NCBI GenBank assembly: GCA_000611775.1
Contig: KK106982.1
Span: 1,782,643-1,846,642, forward strand
From: Umbilicaria muhlenbergii
Lineage: Eukaryota; Ascomycota; Lecanoromycetes; Umbilicariales; Umbilicariaceae
Direction: 5' to 3'
DNA length: 64,000 nt
The notes under the pieces: model-generated
What the model was told of the DNA's origin: nothing
Database searches by the model: none
Seen by the model: only the letters and a program-made list of their open reading frames with translations
In this document: positions 44,725 to 55,195 of the stretch, in pieces
How positions within the stretch are numbered: position 1 is the stretch's first letter
How the letters are laid out: each line of letters begins with the position of its first letter
Made by a program: the position numbers and the translations under genes

Positions 44725-46168
44725 ATGGCGAAGGTTATCTTGGCCATCAACGCCGGTTCTTCGTCCGTCAAGATCTCTGCTTACAAGGCCGAAGAGACAG
44801 GAGAAGCGCCAACACAAATTGCTGATGCCCAAATTGCGGGCTTAACAGCACCTCCAGCGGCCCTGACTTACGAACGGGGCTCCGAGAAGATCAAAAATCA
44901 GAACATCAAGGATGTCAACTCGCAGGAAGACGCATTTGAATATCTACTGAACCATCTTATTAACGACAAGGGCCTCACTGAGATTTCAAACAAAGAGAAC
45001 ATCACACACGCCTGTCACCGCGTGGTACATGGAGGAGACTACCCAGAGGCTCATGTGATTGACTCGGATACATATCACCATCTGGAAGATCTCACCGACC
45101 TCGCACCGCTACACAATGCTAGTGCCCTTGCCATTGTCAAAGCATGCACGAAGGTACTCCCCAAAGCAAAGAACATTGCTTACTTCGACTCGTCATTTCA
45201 TGCCACCATCCCCGAAGCCATCCGAACATATCCCATTGATCCCGAACATGCCAAGAAGAACAAGCTGCGCAAGTACGGGTTTCACGGGATCAGCTACGCC
45301 TTCATAACGAGGGCCGTGGCGGAGTACTTGGAGAAGGACCAAAGTAAAACCAGTATCATTGCATTACATCTAGGTAGCGGCGCATCAGCAAGCGCCATCA
45401 AGAATGGGAAGTCGTTGGATAACAGTATGGGACTCACACCGTTGGCTGGTCTTCCGGGAGCGACAAGAAGTGGTAGCCTTGATCCAAGGTAAGACACCTC
45501 TGCGCCAGCGGAAAGTCTTTCCACACAAGAAAACTCGGAACGCTTGACTTTTCAAATGTACAGGATTAATCTTGTGTAGTCTGATCTTTCATTTCACCCA
45601 TGACGCGGGAAAGCCTAGCCCTAGCAGTACCAAGGAGATGCACATCAGCACAGTATGACTCAATTGACCGAGCTGATCCAAATATGTGTACTTACTAAAA
45701 TCTAGGCCGAAGACATTCTTAACAAGAAGTCTGGCTGGAAAGCATTGACGGGAACCACAGATTTCGGCAAGATCTCATCATCAGATGAACCACAATGCAG
45801 GCTTGCATTCGACATTTTCGTCGACCGCATAGTGGGCTATGTGGGCAGCTACTATGTCAAGCTAGAAGGTCAAGTCGATGCTCTAGTGTTCGCAGGTGGG
45901 ATAGGAGAGAAAGGAGACTTGTTACGTTCTAGAGTGGTCGACAAGTGTAGATGTTTAGGATTTGACATTGACGATGCGAAGAACCACAAAGCAGTAGAAG
46001 ACGTAGTCCAGGATATTGGGAAGGACGGAGCTAAGCACCGAACGCTGGTGTGCCAAACGGATGAACAGGTAAGCCTATGTAACATTTGCCATACGTTCAG
46101 GTGCTGATAGTTCTTCGCAGTTTGAGATGGCTAGGGGATGTGCAGCGAATCCGAAGTTGTTCAACTAA
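44725..46168 (+). CDS. Acetate kinase
   Basis: Converts acetyl-phosphate and ADP to acetate and ATP (reversible). Exons 44725-45488, 45580-45652, 45706-46068, 46121-46168; introns 91, 53 and 52 bp; 415 residues, typical length. ASKHA signatures: AINAGSSSVK (ATP-binding phosphate 1), HRVVHGGD, FDSSFHATIPEA, YGFHGISYAFI, LHLGSGASASAIKNG (phosphate 2), SMGLTPLAGLPGATRSG, DPSLIFHF, HISTAED and FAGGIGEKG (adenosine). The first intron ends at the TGTGTAG acceptor rather than the nearer CAG, which would bring a stop. Works with phosphoketolase; a CreA-like direct repeat lies just upstream of the ATG. Confidence 0.95.
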
Positions 46169-46682
46169 GTACTCCTCCAGACTAGTCTAGTCCCTCACAA
46201 ACAACAAAAAGAAGAACCAAAGATCACAAGAGTAGATGTCACTCTTGACCCCAGCGCTGTTGATATTCTCTGGATAATCATAATGATAGATTGGCAAGCC
46301 TTTGATGAGTTTATGGAATCCTCGAGTGGCGGGTTTTGATGCCATGGTGGTAGGCCTAGTGGCTGTGAGGCGCATGCAAATCTGGGGTAAAGCAGAGACC
46401 GAGGCTTGTAGCGGGATGACGTCGGCCTCATCCGGGCCAAGGTTAAGTGGCCCGCCATCTCCTCTCCACTTCCACGAGATGGCCGTGCTTGTACCAGAAC
46501 TAACATCGTCCGACGTACTTCATTCAGATGGCTGTCCTATCCCGCACCGTCTAGGGGTTCAACCCCACTGAATCTACGGCTCTCCTACCGACCAAAGCTT
46601 GATCATTGCATCTCTCATCATCTTCACTGCGGATCGTGGAATTCCATTGACATCAGCTCCAAGACGTAGAGAGGGTATCAAA
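46169..46682. other. Intergenic, no gene supported
   Basis: 3' flank of acetate kinase and promoter of the carrier gene. A T-loop-like GGTTCAACCCC near 46555 does not fold into a tRNA. Confidence 0.45.
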
Positions 46683-48633
46683 ATGACCAACGTCTACAAT
46701 AGCCAGCGAGTGCGTTCTTCATAGCAGCGTCGTTGTCAAGAGCGGTAATACTAAGTCATGGCAGGATGCGTTCTCTCTCTACCACAAGGTGCAGGAGCGG
46801 GACTCGAGTATTATCGGTCCCGCTCTTCCCGCCCTCGGCCATGCCATTGCTGGTGCAACAGGCGGAGCCATCTCCAACGTCTTCACTTATCCCTTGGACC
46901 TCATAATCACACGTCTTCAAATCCAGCGTCAGCTGCGTAGAGACTCCTCCTCGCCAGACTCCGCCGAGTACAAAGGCATTCGTGATGCCGCCCAGAAAAT
47001 CTACACCCAGGAGGGTGGTGCCCTTGGTTTCTATCAGGGCATCCTCGAAGATACAACCAAGACGGTCGCCGACTCATTCCTCTTCTTTCTCGCCTACAAC
47101 TTCATCCGAAATCAACGCCTCCAAGCACACAAATCTTCCAGGTCACTTCCAGTCATCGACGAGCTAGGCGTTGGATTCCTCGCTGGCGCCTTCTCAAAAC
47201 TTCTCACAACACCTATTTCCAATATTGTGACGAGGAAACAGACAGCTTCTATGATGTCCAACCGCTCCGGTTCGGCAGTGGAACCCAGCGTCAAACCAAC
47301 GTCTGCCAGAGCCATTGCCCATCAGATCTACGGCGAGAAGGGTCTTGCTGGCTTCTGGTCCGGCTATTCAGCCTCCCTGGTCCTGACCCTTAACCCGTCT
47401 CTTACATTCTTCCTCTACGAAACCTTCAAAAGGTCTCTGCTCCCGAGGTCTCAACGCGACCACCCTCCGCCCTCCGCCACCTTCCTGTTGGCCGCCGTCA
47501 GCAAAGCTATTGCATCTACAATCACTTATCCTTTCTCTCTTGCAAAGACTCGAGCACAAGTCGCTTCGGAGAAAGTCGATGACAATGATCAGGAGATAAA
47601 AGAAAGTCTAGAAAATGCACCAGGTCCAGGCATGCAGACCACCGAGCGGGAACGGAAAGCCGCCAGAATGACCGTCTTCAGCACCATCCTGCACATTGCT
47701 AAGACCGAGGGCATAGCTGGCCTCTACGAGGGCCTAGCCGGAGAAGTCCTAAAAGGCTTCTTCAGCCACGGCATCACCATGATCGTGAAGGAAGCCGTCC
47801 ACAAACTCATCATCAAACTCTACTTCATCATCCTCAAAGTGATCAAGAGGATCCCCAGCCCCCAAGCACTGGCCCAACAAGGCAAAGATCAAGTCACGTC
47901 TTCAGCCGAATACGTGCGCGACGGAGCTTCCAATGCCATCACCCAGGGCCAGAACATGGCGAAGAGCGGATACAACCAGATCGGCGAGGCGTACCAGGGG
48001 ACTAAGGCACGAGCTACCAACTTTGCAGAGTCAATCAGCTCAACAGCGTCGAAGGCAACCGATCAGGCGTCAGAAAGTGCGAGCCAGACTTATGAGAAGG
48101 GAAAAGAAATTGCGGTGGGGTCGGCACAGTACGCCTCAGACACTACAAGCCAAGCCTACCAAACAACCAAAGACGCAGCCACGGTGTCCGCACAGTACGC
48201 CTCCGACACGACTACCCAAGCCTACCAAAAAACCAAAGACGCCGCAGCGGCATCAGCGCAATATGCTTCCGACTCGACAAGCCAAGCCTACGCGAAAACC
48301 AAAGACGCAGCCACGGCATCCGCCCAATACGCCTCCGACACCAGCAGCCAAAGCTACGCCAAAACCAAAGACGCAGCACAGTACGCCTCCGTCACCGCCA
48401 ACCAAGCCTACGAGAAGAGCGCCGGCGCAGCCAGTACTGCGGCAAACAGCGCCAGCGAGACTGCCAGTTCGGCATTCGAGAAGGGGAAGGGCGTCGCCGA
48501 TAGCACGGTCGCGAGGGCGGGTGATGCGAAGGATGGTTTGGCGGAGAGGGTGGGGAGGACGATTGAGGGGGCGGGGAGGGCGATGAGGCCTGGTAAGGGG
48601 GAGGGGGAGGGGGAGGGGAAGGGTGGGGATTGA
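46683..48633 (+). CDS. Peroxisomal adenine-nucleotide-type carrier with LEA-like C-terminal repeats
   Basis: Mitochondrial carrier family member of the PMP47/Ant1 type, which exchanges adenine nucleotides across the peroxisomal membrane. My start is the ATG at 46683: a 9-bp exon, an intron 46692-46764 with a TACTAA branch site, then one long exon; 625 residues. An upstream-less reading would start at a GTG at 46789. Carrier part (about residues 15-370): LPALGHAIAGATGGAIS, YPLDLIITRLQIQ, TTPISNIVTRKQ, NPSLTFFLYETFKR, YPFSLAKTRAQ, and a final pair of hydrophobic helices (HKLIIKLYFIILKVI). After residue 380 comes a soluble tail with five 22-residue units (SAQYASDTT.QAY..TKDAA). The tail looks like group-3 LEA or apolipoprotein-like amphipathic helix. 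The last 20 residues are Gly/Glu-rich. Confidence 0.85.
48118..48440 (+). repeat. Five in-frame 66-bp units in the carrier tail
   Basis: Units start near 48121, 48187, 48253, 48319 and 48376; the fourth is shortened. Encodes SAQYASD..(S/T)QAY.(K/T)TKDAA. Confidence 0.88.
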
Positions 48634-49238
48634 CAGTAGCGGGGGTAAGATATATGTGGGATGGATGGTGTTCGGCTTTGGGGGGAGAGGGGGGTGGTTG
48701 GGTGTGTGGATTGCGGGGGGTTGTATATATGGTGGTGGGGGTAGATTGTTCATATTTTACGATTGAGCGGAGGGATCGATGGGCATGATGGGGAAATATA
48801 TAGCGTGGAGTTGGAGGTGGGGAGTTGTATATGATTCGTATGGCAACTGTTTTGGATCATGTGCCGCGTACTGTGCCATGTCTCGTGGATGTGTCAGTCA
48901 TGTCGAGAATGAGCTCGGGGTCTGGCAGATGCACAAACCCATGTTGCGAAAGGGCAGAGGCAATATACCGTCTTTGCTGGAGAAGAGGGTTCTTCATCCT
49001 CGAGGCGTTACGCGGCTTTGATGAGGGTAAGCAGCGACACGACACTAACACTGAAGTTTCAACAGTAGTCCCATTCAATCATATCCAGCACCTGCCCCTG
49101 CACCCGTATCATATAAGCTACCCGTCCGCAACCCCGGTACACAACCCCCCTCCAAACGCCAGTAGTATCGTCACCCTCGTCATTCCCGCAAACCCCTCTT
49201 CTCCCCCCCCCACCATCTACTCAGCACATCCAAACAAT
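48634..49238. other. Convergent 3' region, carrier / histone H4
   Basis: G-rich on the left (48634-48760, 3' side of the plus gene) and C-rich on the right (about 49085-49238, 3' side of the minus gene). No gene seen in between. Confidence 0.55.
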
Positions 49239-49982
<744 letters not shown>

Positions 49983-50860
49983 CTCGAATGATACTTTGTG
50001 TGTAAAGGGATGAGATGTCTATTCTCTTCTGCTGAAAATCGATTCGTGGTCGACAAGATCGATGAAACTAATCTCCTCGTTGATGAAAACCCGTGGTATT
50101 TTCCGACGTTGTAAATGTCAGGAACGAAAGCGAGTGGGAAAATGGAGTTTAAGTAGGCTCCAAAGCGAGAGAGTGATTTGGACGGATCAACTTGGGCCGC
50201 TAAGCGTTTTTCGGTTGTGGGCTGTGACGATTCGACGAGATTTATGACTTTGCTGTGCGCGCTGGAGCCTGCCGGAAAATGGAGCTTGAAAAGTGGTGGA
50301 AAGGACGCTGGCTAAGGGCGCTGCGGATTTGGCCTGCGCTTTGCTCGCCGTGGTGATTGATAGCGTCGTTGCGCGAGTGGCAGCTGATGGCTGCCGGAGC
50401 TTGGGGTCATCACGGTCATCTACGCGAGCATGAGAACGCGGCGTGCGCGGGTATTTTGACTTTTCAATTACTAGCGTGGATGGACTGGATGATCCATAAT
50501 GTACATCTTCAAGACGCTTTGGAATCCTTGCTATACTGGAAACGCTGGAATCACTTCTACACCTGGCCCTGACGGCGTGTACTGATTTCTCCTGCTCCTC
50601 CTCGAACAGTGTTAGTCTGATCGACTGAACCTGATTGATAATCGTTATTTGGATGGACTATCGTGGCATTCGCACTGAGGCGGTACACTGATCTTGCGCT
50701 TGCGATGAAAGACGGTCCTGCTACAGGTTCTGCCATGCACCGCTGACTGCATCGGACCAAGACAGCTACCATTCTTCGGTGAAAGCTTGCAGTGGCCCTG
50801 TTGGGTCACGTATCACCATGGACGTGGGCTTGCTCATGGAAGGCAGCCAATTTGGTGATC
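49983..50860. other. Intergenic upstream of histone H4
   Basis: H4 promoter region on the left; the right end is the 3' flank of the DUF3605 gene. No histone H3 and no other gene seen. Confidence 0.5.
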
Positions 50861-51591
50861 TCAGGCGCTCCCATTCAAGCTCCCTTTTGATTTTCTCTCT
50901 CCCGTCCAGCGGAATATGATCTCGTCTGGTACATCCCGTACCAGGACATGTATGTGTTCCAGTCCTCTGACGCTTTGCAGCTGGGCCCAGTTCTTGAACC
51001 ATAGCACGCTGTCCTCGGCACGGCCGGTCCGGCGGAGTTCGTCGATGAAAGTCTTTTCAATAAAGTCCTCGACCCTGCGCCTAGACTCGGGGGTCAGGTC
51101 TCCTGTTGCTTCATCGACGGGTATCCTATTCTTCAGCCAGACCACTAGATGTGTTACGTCCGGTGTCCACCCGTATGGCCAGTCATTGCGCAAGATTGTG
51201 TAGTCGTCACTATTCGCAAAGGGAATTGGAGCATTGTAGGCGAAGACAGGCCCTGTCTCGGCGGATGACGAAGGGAGGGGCTCCCAGTGTAATCTTTTTT
51301 GGCAGATGAAGTTGGTGATGGATCCAAACGCGGCTTTGGTCTGACTTGACCATGTTACGTAGCGAACCAAATCCGATGGTTTCCGTTGGAGAATGGAGAG
51401 ATTGTTGTCGGCTGCAAAGCATTAGCATCCTGGCAAGATGGGAAAGGGTTTTCGTTTCAAAGACCAATGATTCGTTTCGATTCATCCCATGTCTGCAGAT
51501 GAAACTCCTCATCTGTCTGGGCAAGGATTTGACGATCCATGTCATTGAGCTCGAATGGCAAGGGGCAGGTGTATGGGGTGTGTGCTGGCAT
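50861..51591 (-). CDS. DUF3605 protein (N-acetylglucosamine-induced protein 1 type)
   Basis: Fungal family of unknown biochemical role; one member was named for induction by N-acetylglucosamine in yeast. Exons on the minus strand 51465-51591 and 50861-51411 (53-bp intron), 225 residues. Conserved features: LNDMDRQILAQTDEEF at the start, IIADNNLSILQRKPSDL across the splice, TKAAFGSITNFICQKRLHW, DVTHLVVWLKNRI, ETGDLTPESRRRVEDFIE, and WFKNW then LEHIHVLV near the end. Start at 51591; an upstream Met at 51675 is less likely. Divergent from the b5 reductase with 402 bp between. Confidence 0.85.
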
Positions 51592-51993
51592 CTTGGATTC
51601 GTTTTTCAGCCACTGAATCTCCCTCCAATGGCAGACAGGGTGCGATTGAATAGCTTTTACGCGTGGTACCTGCATTGCATTGCATCCTCGGTGCGATCGA
51701 GTTAGAGTATGCGTAACCGAATCGGCAGGCTTATCGATAAGCCAGATGGCGGCGAAAGAGGACTAGCTCCGCCTGCCTCGCTAGCTTACACCCGTAGCAT
51801 CCCCAGCGGGTCTGAGGTCAGGCGAACTTTGCCGCATAGGGTTTTTGCGTCCTCGGGGAAAGTACAGCAGAAAGCCAGGCCTCCCCCTTCACCACCCCCC
51901 CTCCACAACAGCTTCTCCCTTCTTCAAGAGGCCTGTCTGCGAATTCATACAACTCCCATTCTCGTCCAATTGATCCGGACGCAATCTGTCAAC
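51592..51993. promoter_or_regulatory. Divergent promoter, DUF3605 gene / cytochrome b5 reductase
   Basis: 402 bp between start codons, with pyrimidine-rich stretches (about 51885-51930) before the reductase ATG, common in fungal promoters. Confidence 0.5.
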
Positions 51994-53149
51994 ATGGCTA
52001 CAGCTCATAAAGTCAGACCCACGTCCTACCTATCGCCCCAGTACATCAACGGCATTTACATACCTTCCGGCCTTCTGTTAGTTGGCGTTGCCATTGTCAA
52101 GATTGAGTGGCTGCCATATGCTGCGGTCGTAGCATTGGTTTTGGGCGCGTGGAAGGTGTTTAATAATCGTGAGTTGTCCTGGGCGGTTCAGGCTGAGTGC
52201 ATTGTCCCCAGAAGCTCTTGGCCGGTATTCCCCGAAGAGCCCCGCTGACCAAATCTGCTGCTACAGAAGCCAAGAAAGCCTTAAAGCCAGACGTTTTCCA
52301 AGAATTCCCACTGAAGGAGAAGACGGTCCTCTCACACAATGTAGCCATGTCAGCTTCCCCGGTCCTCTCAATTCCCAAAGCATCTGCTGACAAGCCCTAG
52401 TTACCGCTTCAGCCTCAACAGTCCAACCGATATTCTAGGCCTTCCAATCGGCCAACATATGTCTGTAGCCGCTACGATAGACGGGAAAGAAATTGTCCGC
52501 TCATACACGCCCATCTCCGGCGATGAAAACCCGGGCTACTTCGAGCTCCTTATCAAGTCCTACCCCACCGGCAACATCTCCAAGCACATGGCACAAATGA
52601 AAATCGAGCAGACCCTCAAGGTCAAAGGTCCCAAGGGTGCTATGGTCTATACCCCTGGGCTAGTCAGACGTTTTGGCATGATTGCAGGGGGAACGGGCAT
52701 TACGCCTATGCTACAAATCATCAAGGCAATCGTTAGGGGCCGACCAAGGAATGGTGGACAGGACACGACCGAAGTGGACTTGATCTTTGCGAACGTCAAC
52801 CTGGAGGATATACTGCTGAAAGAAGATCTGGACGCATTGGCAAAGGAAGACCCTCACTTCAGGGTACACTACGTTCTTAACAACCCGCCAGAGAAATGGG
52901 ACGGCGGCGTCGGGTTTGTTACGCCTGACATCATCAAGGTGAGTTGGAGTCGATATGCGTTCGGACAACGAAACTGGTCTTTGCTGACACTTCTTCTAGG
53001 CGAAACTACCCGCACCTGCACAAGATATCAAGATCCTCATCTGCGGCCCTCCTCCCATGGTCAGCGCGATGAAGAAGGCGACAGAGTCTCTGGGCTACGA
53101 GAAGGCGAAACCAGTGAGCAAGCTTGTGGACCAGGTTTTCTGCTTCTAG
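51994..53149 (+). CDS. CBR1: NADH-cytochrome b5 reductase (microsomal/outer-membrane type)
   Basis: FAD enzyme that passes electrons from NADH to cytochrome b5 for sterol synthesis and fatty-acid desaturation. Exons 51994-52168, 52267-52348, 52401-52938, 53000-53149; introns 98, 52 and 61 bp; 314 residues. An N-terminal membrane segment ([21 protein letters not shown]) anchors it. Then [18 protein letters not shown] (FAD: RxYTxxS), [15 protein letters not shown] (NADH), [13 protein letters not shown], and the C-terminal DQVFCF, typical for this family. An extra stretch after the stop, open in another frame, is the 3' flank. Confidence 0.94.
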
Positions 53150-54007
53150 GCATGGCCGGCGTTTGCAATCGAACTGCAAGGAATCCGCAAGATTTAAAGA
53201 AATTTCTGGAGAAGAATGAGTGGCGTTGTCAGATAGGGGGTTAACGTGTCTAAAAGCTATCGTCTCGTTCCTCTGTAATGTAAAAAGAGACGACCCAGCT
53301 ACTCTCACCACGTTGCATTTGAAAATCATATAATAAAGATCCGTCTATTATCAACATATGTGTGGCTTCTCTAGCACCTACTGTAACGTCGGAATGTAGC
53401 GATAGCGAACAACAATGACCAAAGATTTAACACACAATATCAAACTATTGCTCTACTTTTTGGGCTTTTGTGATTGAGCGTAGTCGTTCCAACGAGCGGT
53501 CTTCCATTTGAGAAGACCAGATATCCCGCAGTACTTGCTTCCAGAAACATGCCTTCAATCAAAGGTCTTGACAATGGCTCGTTGGACTCAGCCACTGTTG
53601 TCTCCACATCGAGTTCGGCATGCTCGAGGAAGCAGTCTACGAACCCTCGCCGAATTTGGCACTACCGTGCCGGTGATGCTGCAAATTCTTACCCGTAACC
53701 CGTCGCGGCTTTCTGGCCGCTTGACATAAGACAATGGTCCGGTCTAGGCCTTGAGTAACACGTGCGTGGCAGACCCCCGTTAGCAAGTGCGTGACATTTG
53801 GATCGATACCGCTCTTTTTTATACAATCCATGCGTCCATATCCTCATCCAACCCCGGGAGATAAACGCCGAAGTCTCCAGATGCCAAATGTCGAAAGATT
53901 GGAGAAGCGTCGAACAAAGCTCCCTCTTGCATTGTCGACACTCTCTAGACCATCGCGCCCTACTCCGTGCCCCGGCGCAAGAAGCTTGAGCCGCAGCGTC
54001 GAAGCCA
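53150..54007. other. Convergent 3' region, CBR1 / SND2
   Basis: Overlapping short frames on both strands (53474-53831, 53791-54147) without family features. Confidence 0.4.
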
Positions 54008-54594
54008 TCACCGATATTGCACCTTCTGACCTCCTCTCTTCTCCATCTTCCTCTGGCGATTACTCGTCGCACCTCCATTTGCCATCCCCTCTTCCCCATT
54101 CTGTCCCGCAAGCCCACTCATACCTTTCCTCACACTGCCAAAGGTAGTGTACGCTAGCCATGCACCATAGATCGGGATCACAGTCCACAGCCACCACCCT
54201 TTATTCCCGAGAAAGGTTGCAGCAGCGACGCAGCCCCATGTCCAGTACAGAACGTCCCACATGAACTCAGTCAAGCCCTTTGCCTCGAGATCTTCGCCAG
54301 AGCGCTTGAGCTCCCCATTCGCGGCGTGTGTGGGGCGCCCAATACGCTCGAGCCAGAATTCGATAACGAGCGCCGGGAGGGAGAGGAGGATGTAGGGGAG
54401 GAATGTCGCGCGTATGCTGGAGCTACGGAAGATGAGAAGGCGGAGGAGGATGAAGAGGAGATTTATTCCGAGGGAGATGGCGTGCGCGCGGTTGAGGATG
54501 GTCGTGTTGCGCACTGCTAATTGTTTGGCTGCTTTCTACTGACTGTTAGTTTGAAACCTCACTGAAAATATCCCCGGTATAATACCTGCGCCAT
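54008..54594 (-). CDS. SND2: Snd2/Env10 (TMEM208), SRP-independent ER targeting
   Basis: ER membrane protein of the SND pathway that helps target proteins to the ER. Exons on the minus strand 54586-54594 (9 bp: Met-Ala-Gln) and 54008-54535 (50-bp intron), 178 residues. Start MAQKAAKQLAVRNTTILNR is diagnostic for the family. Hydrophobic segments follow: ISLGINLLFILLRLLIF, ATFLPYILLSLPALVIEFWLE, DVLYWTWGCVAAATFLGNKG and WWLWTVIPIYGAWLAYTTF. The C-terminal tail is basic and polar. Divergent from CDC27 with 600 bp between. Confidence 0.9.
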
Positions 54595-55195
54595 GATAGT
54601 GATTGGATTGCGAACCGTAGTTGCTATATCGAGAAATTGGAGATTCAAATTCTTCCAGTCGAAGCTGTAGCAACTCGCAAGCGCCGCCGTTGCCTTACTT
54701 TAGCGCTAGGGCGGAAATAACAGGGGTGGTTGGAGCGCTCAACTCTCTACCAAAACATCACGATACTCACCCACGATCTTCTCTGATCACCGAGCTCGTT
54801 CGTTCTTTGTAAGGGCATGATCTCGCTTGCTGCCCATTCACTTTAACTGTCAATATGTTTATTACCAAGCACTCTTAAGTCCTGAGCTGCCCCGGCGAGG
54901 AGGCTGTTGTCAACAAAGACTTAGCAACGGGAACCTCAATTAAGGAAGAAGTCGCACAAGAGCCGCTTCTAGCGCTATCTTGAACCCATCGCCACTGCAG
55001 CGACTGAGTTGACTGTACTGTGGACTTCTCAGGTTTTACAAAGCTGTACCGGAAGATCTTTCGCACAAAACACCCGTTCAGATGAGCGTCCGGCGAATCG
55101 CTCCGTCGACCACCTAACCTTTCAGAACACCCCCAGCTCTCCTCCATCCGTTCGCAGTCTCTCTCAACTTCCTCTGAGTAGGCCGAGTCGCTACG
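54595..55195. promoter_or_regulatory. Divergent promoter, SND2 / CDC27
   Basis: About 600 bp. No specific motif recognised. Confidence 0.45.

Noticed and set aside
46486-46575. Possible tRNA (GGTTCAACCCC)
   Set aside because: The T-arm does not pair properly and I find no matching acceptor stem or anticodon arm.
49983-50860. Expected divergent histone H3 partner
   Set aside because: Looked for the H3 N-terminus on both strands; not present in this interval.
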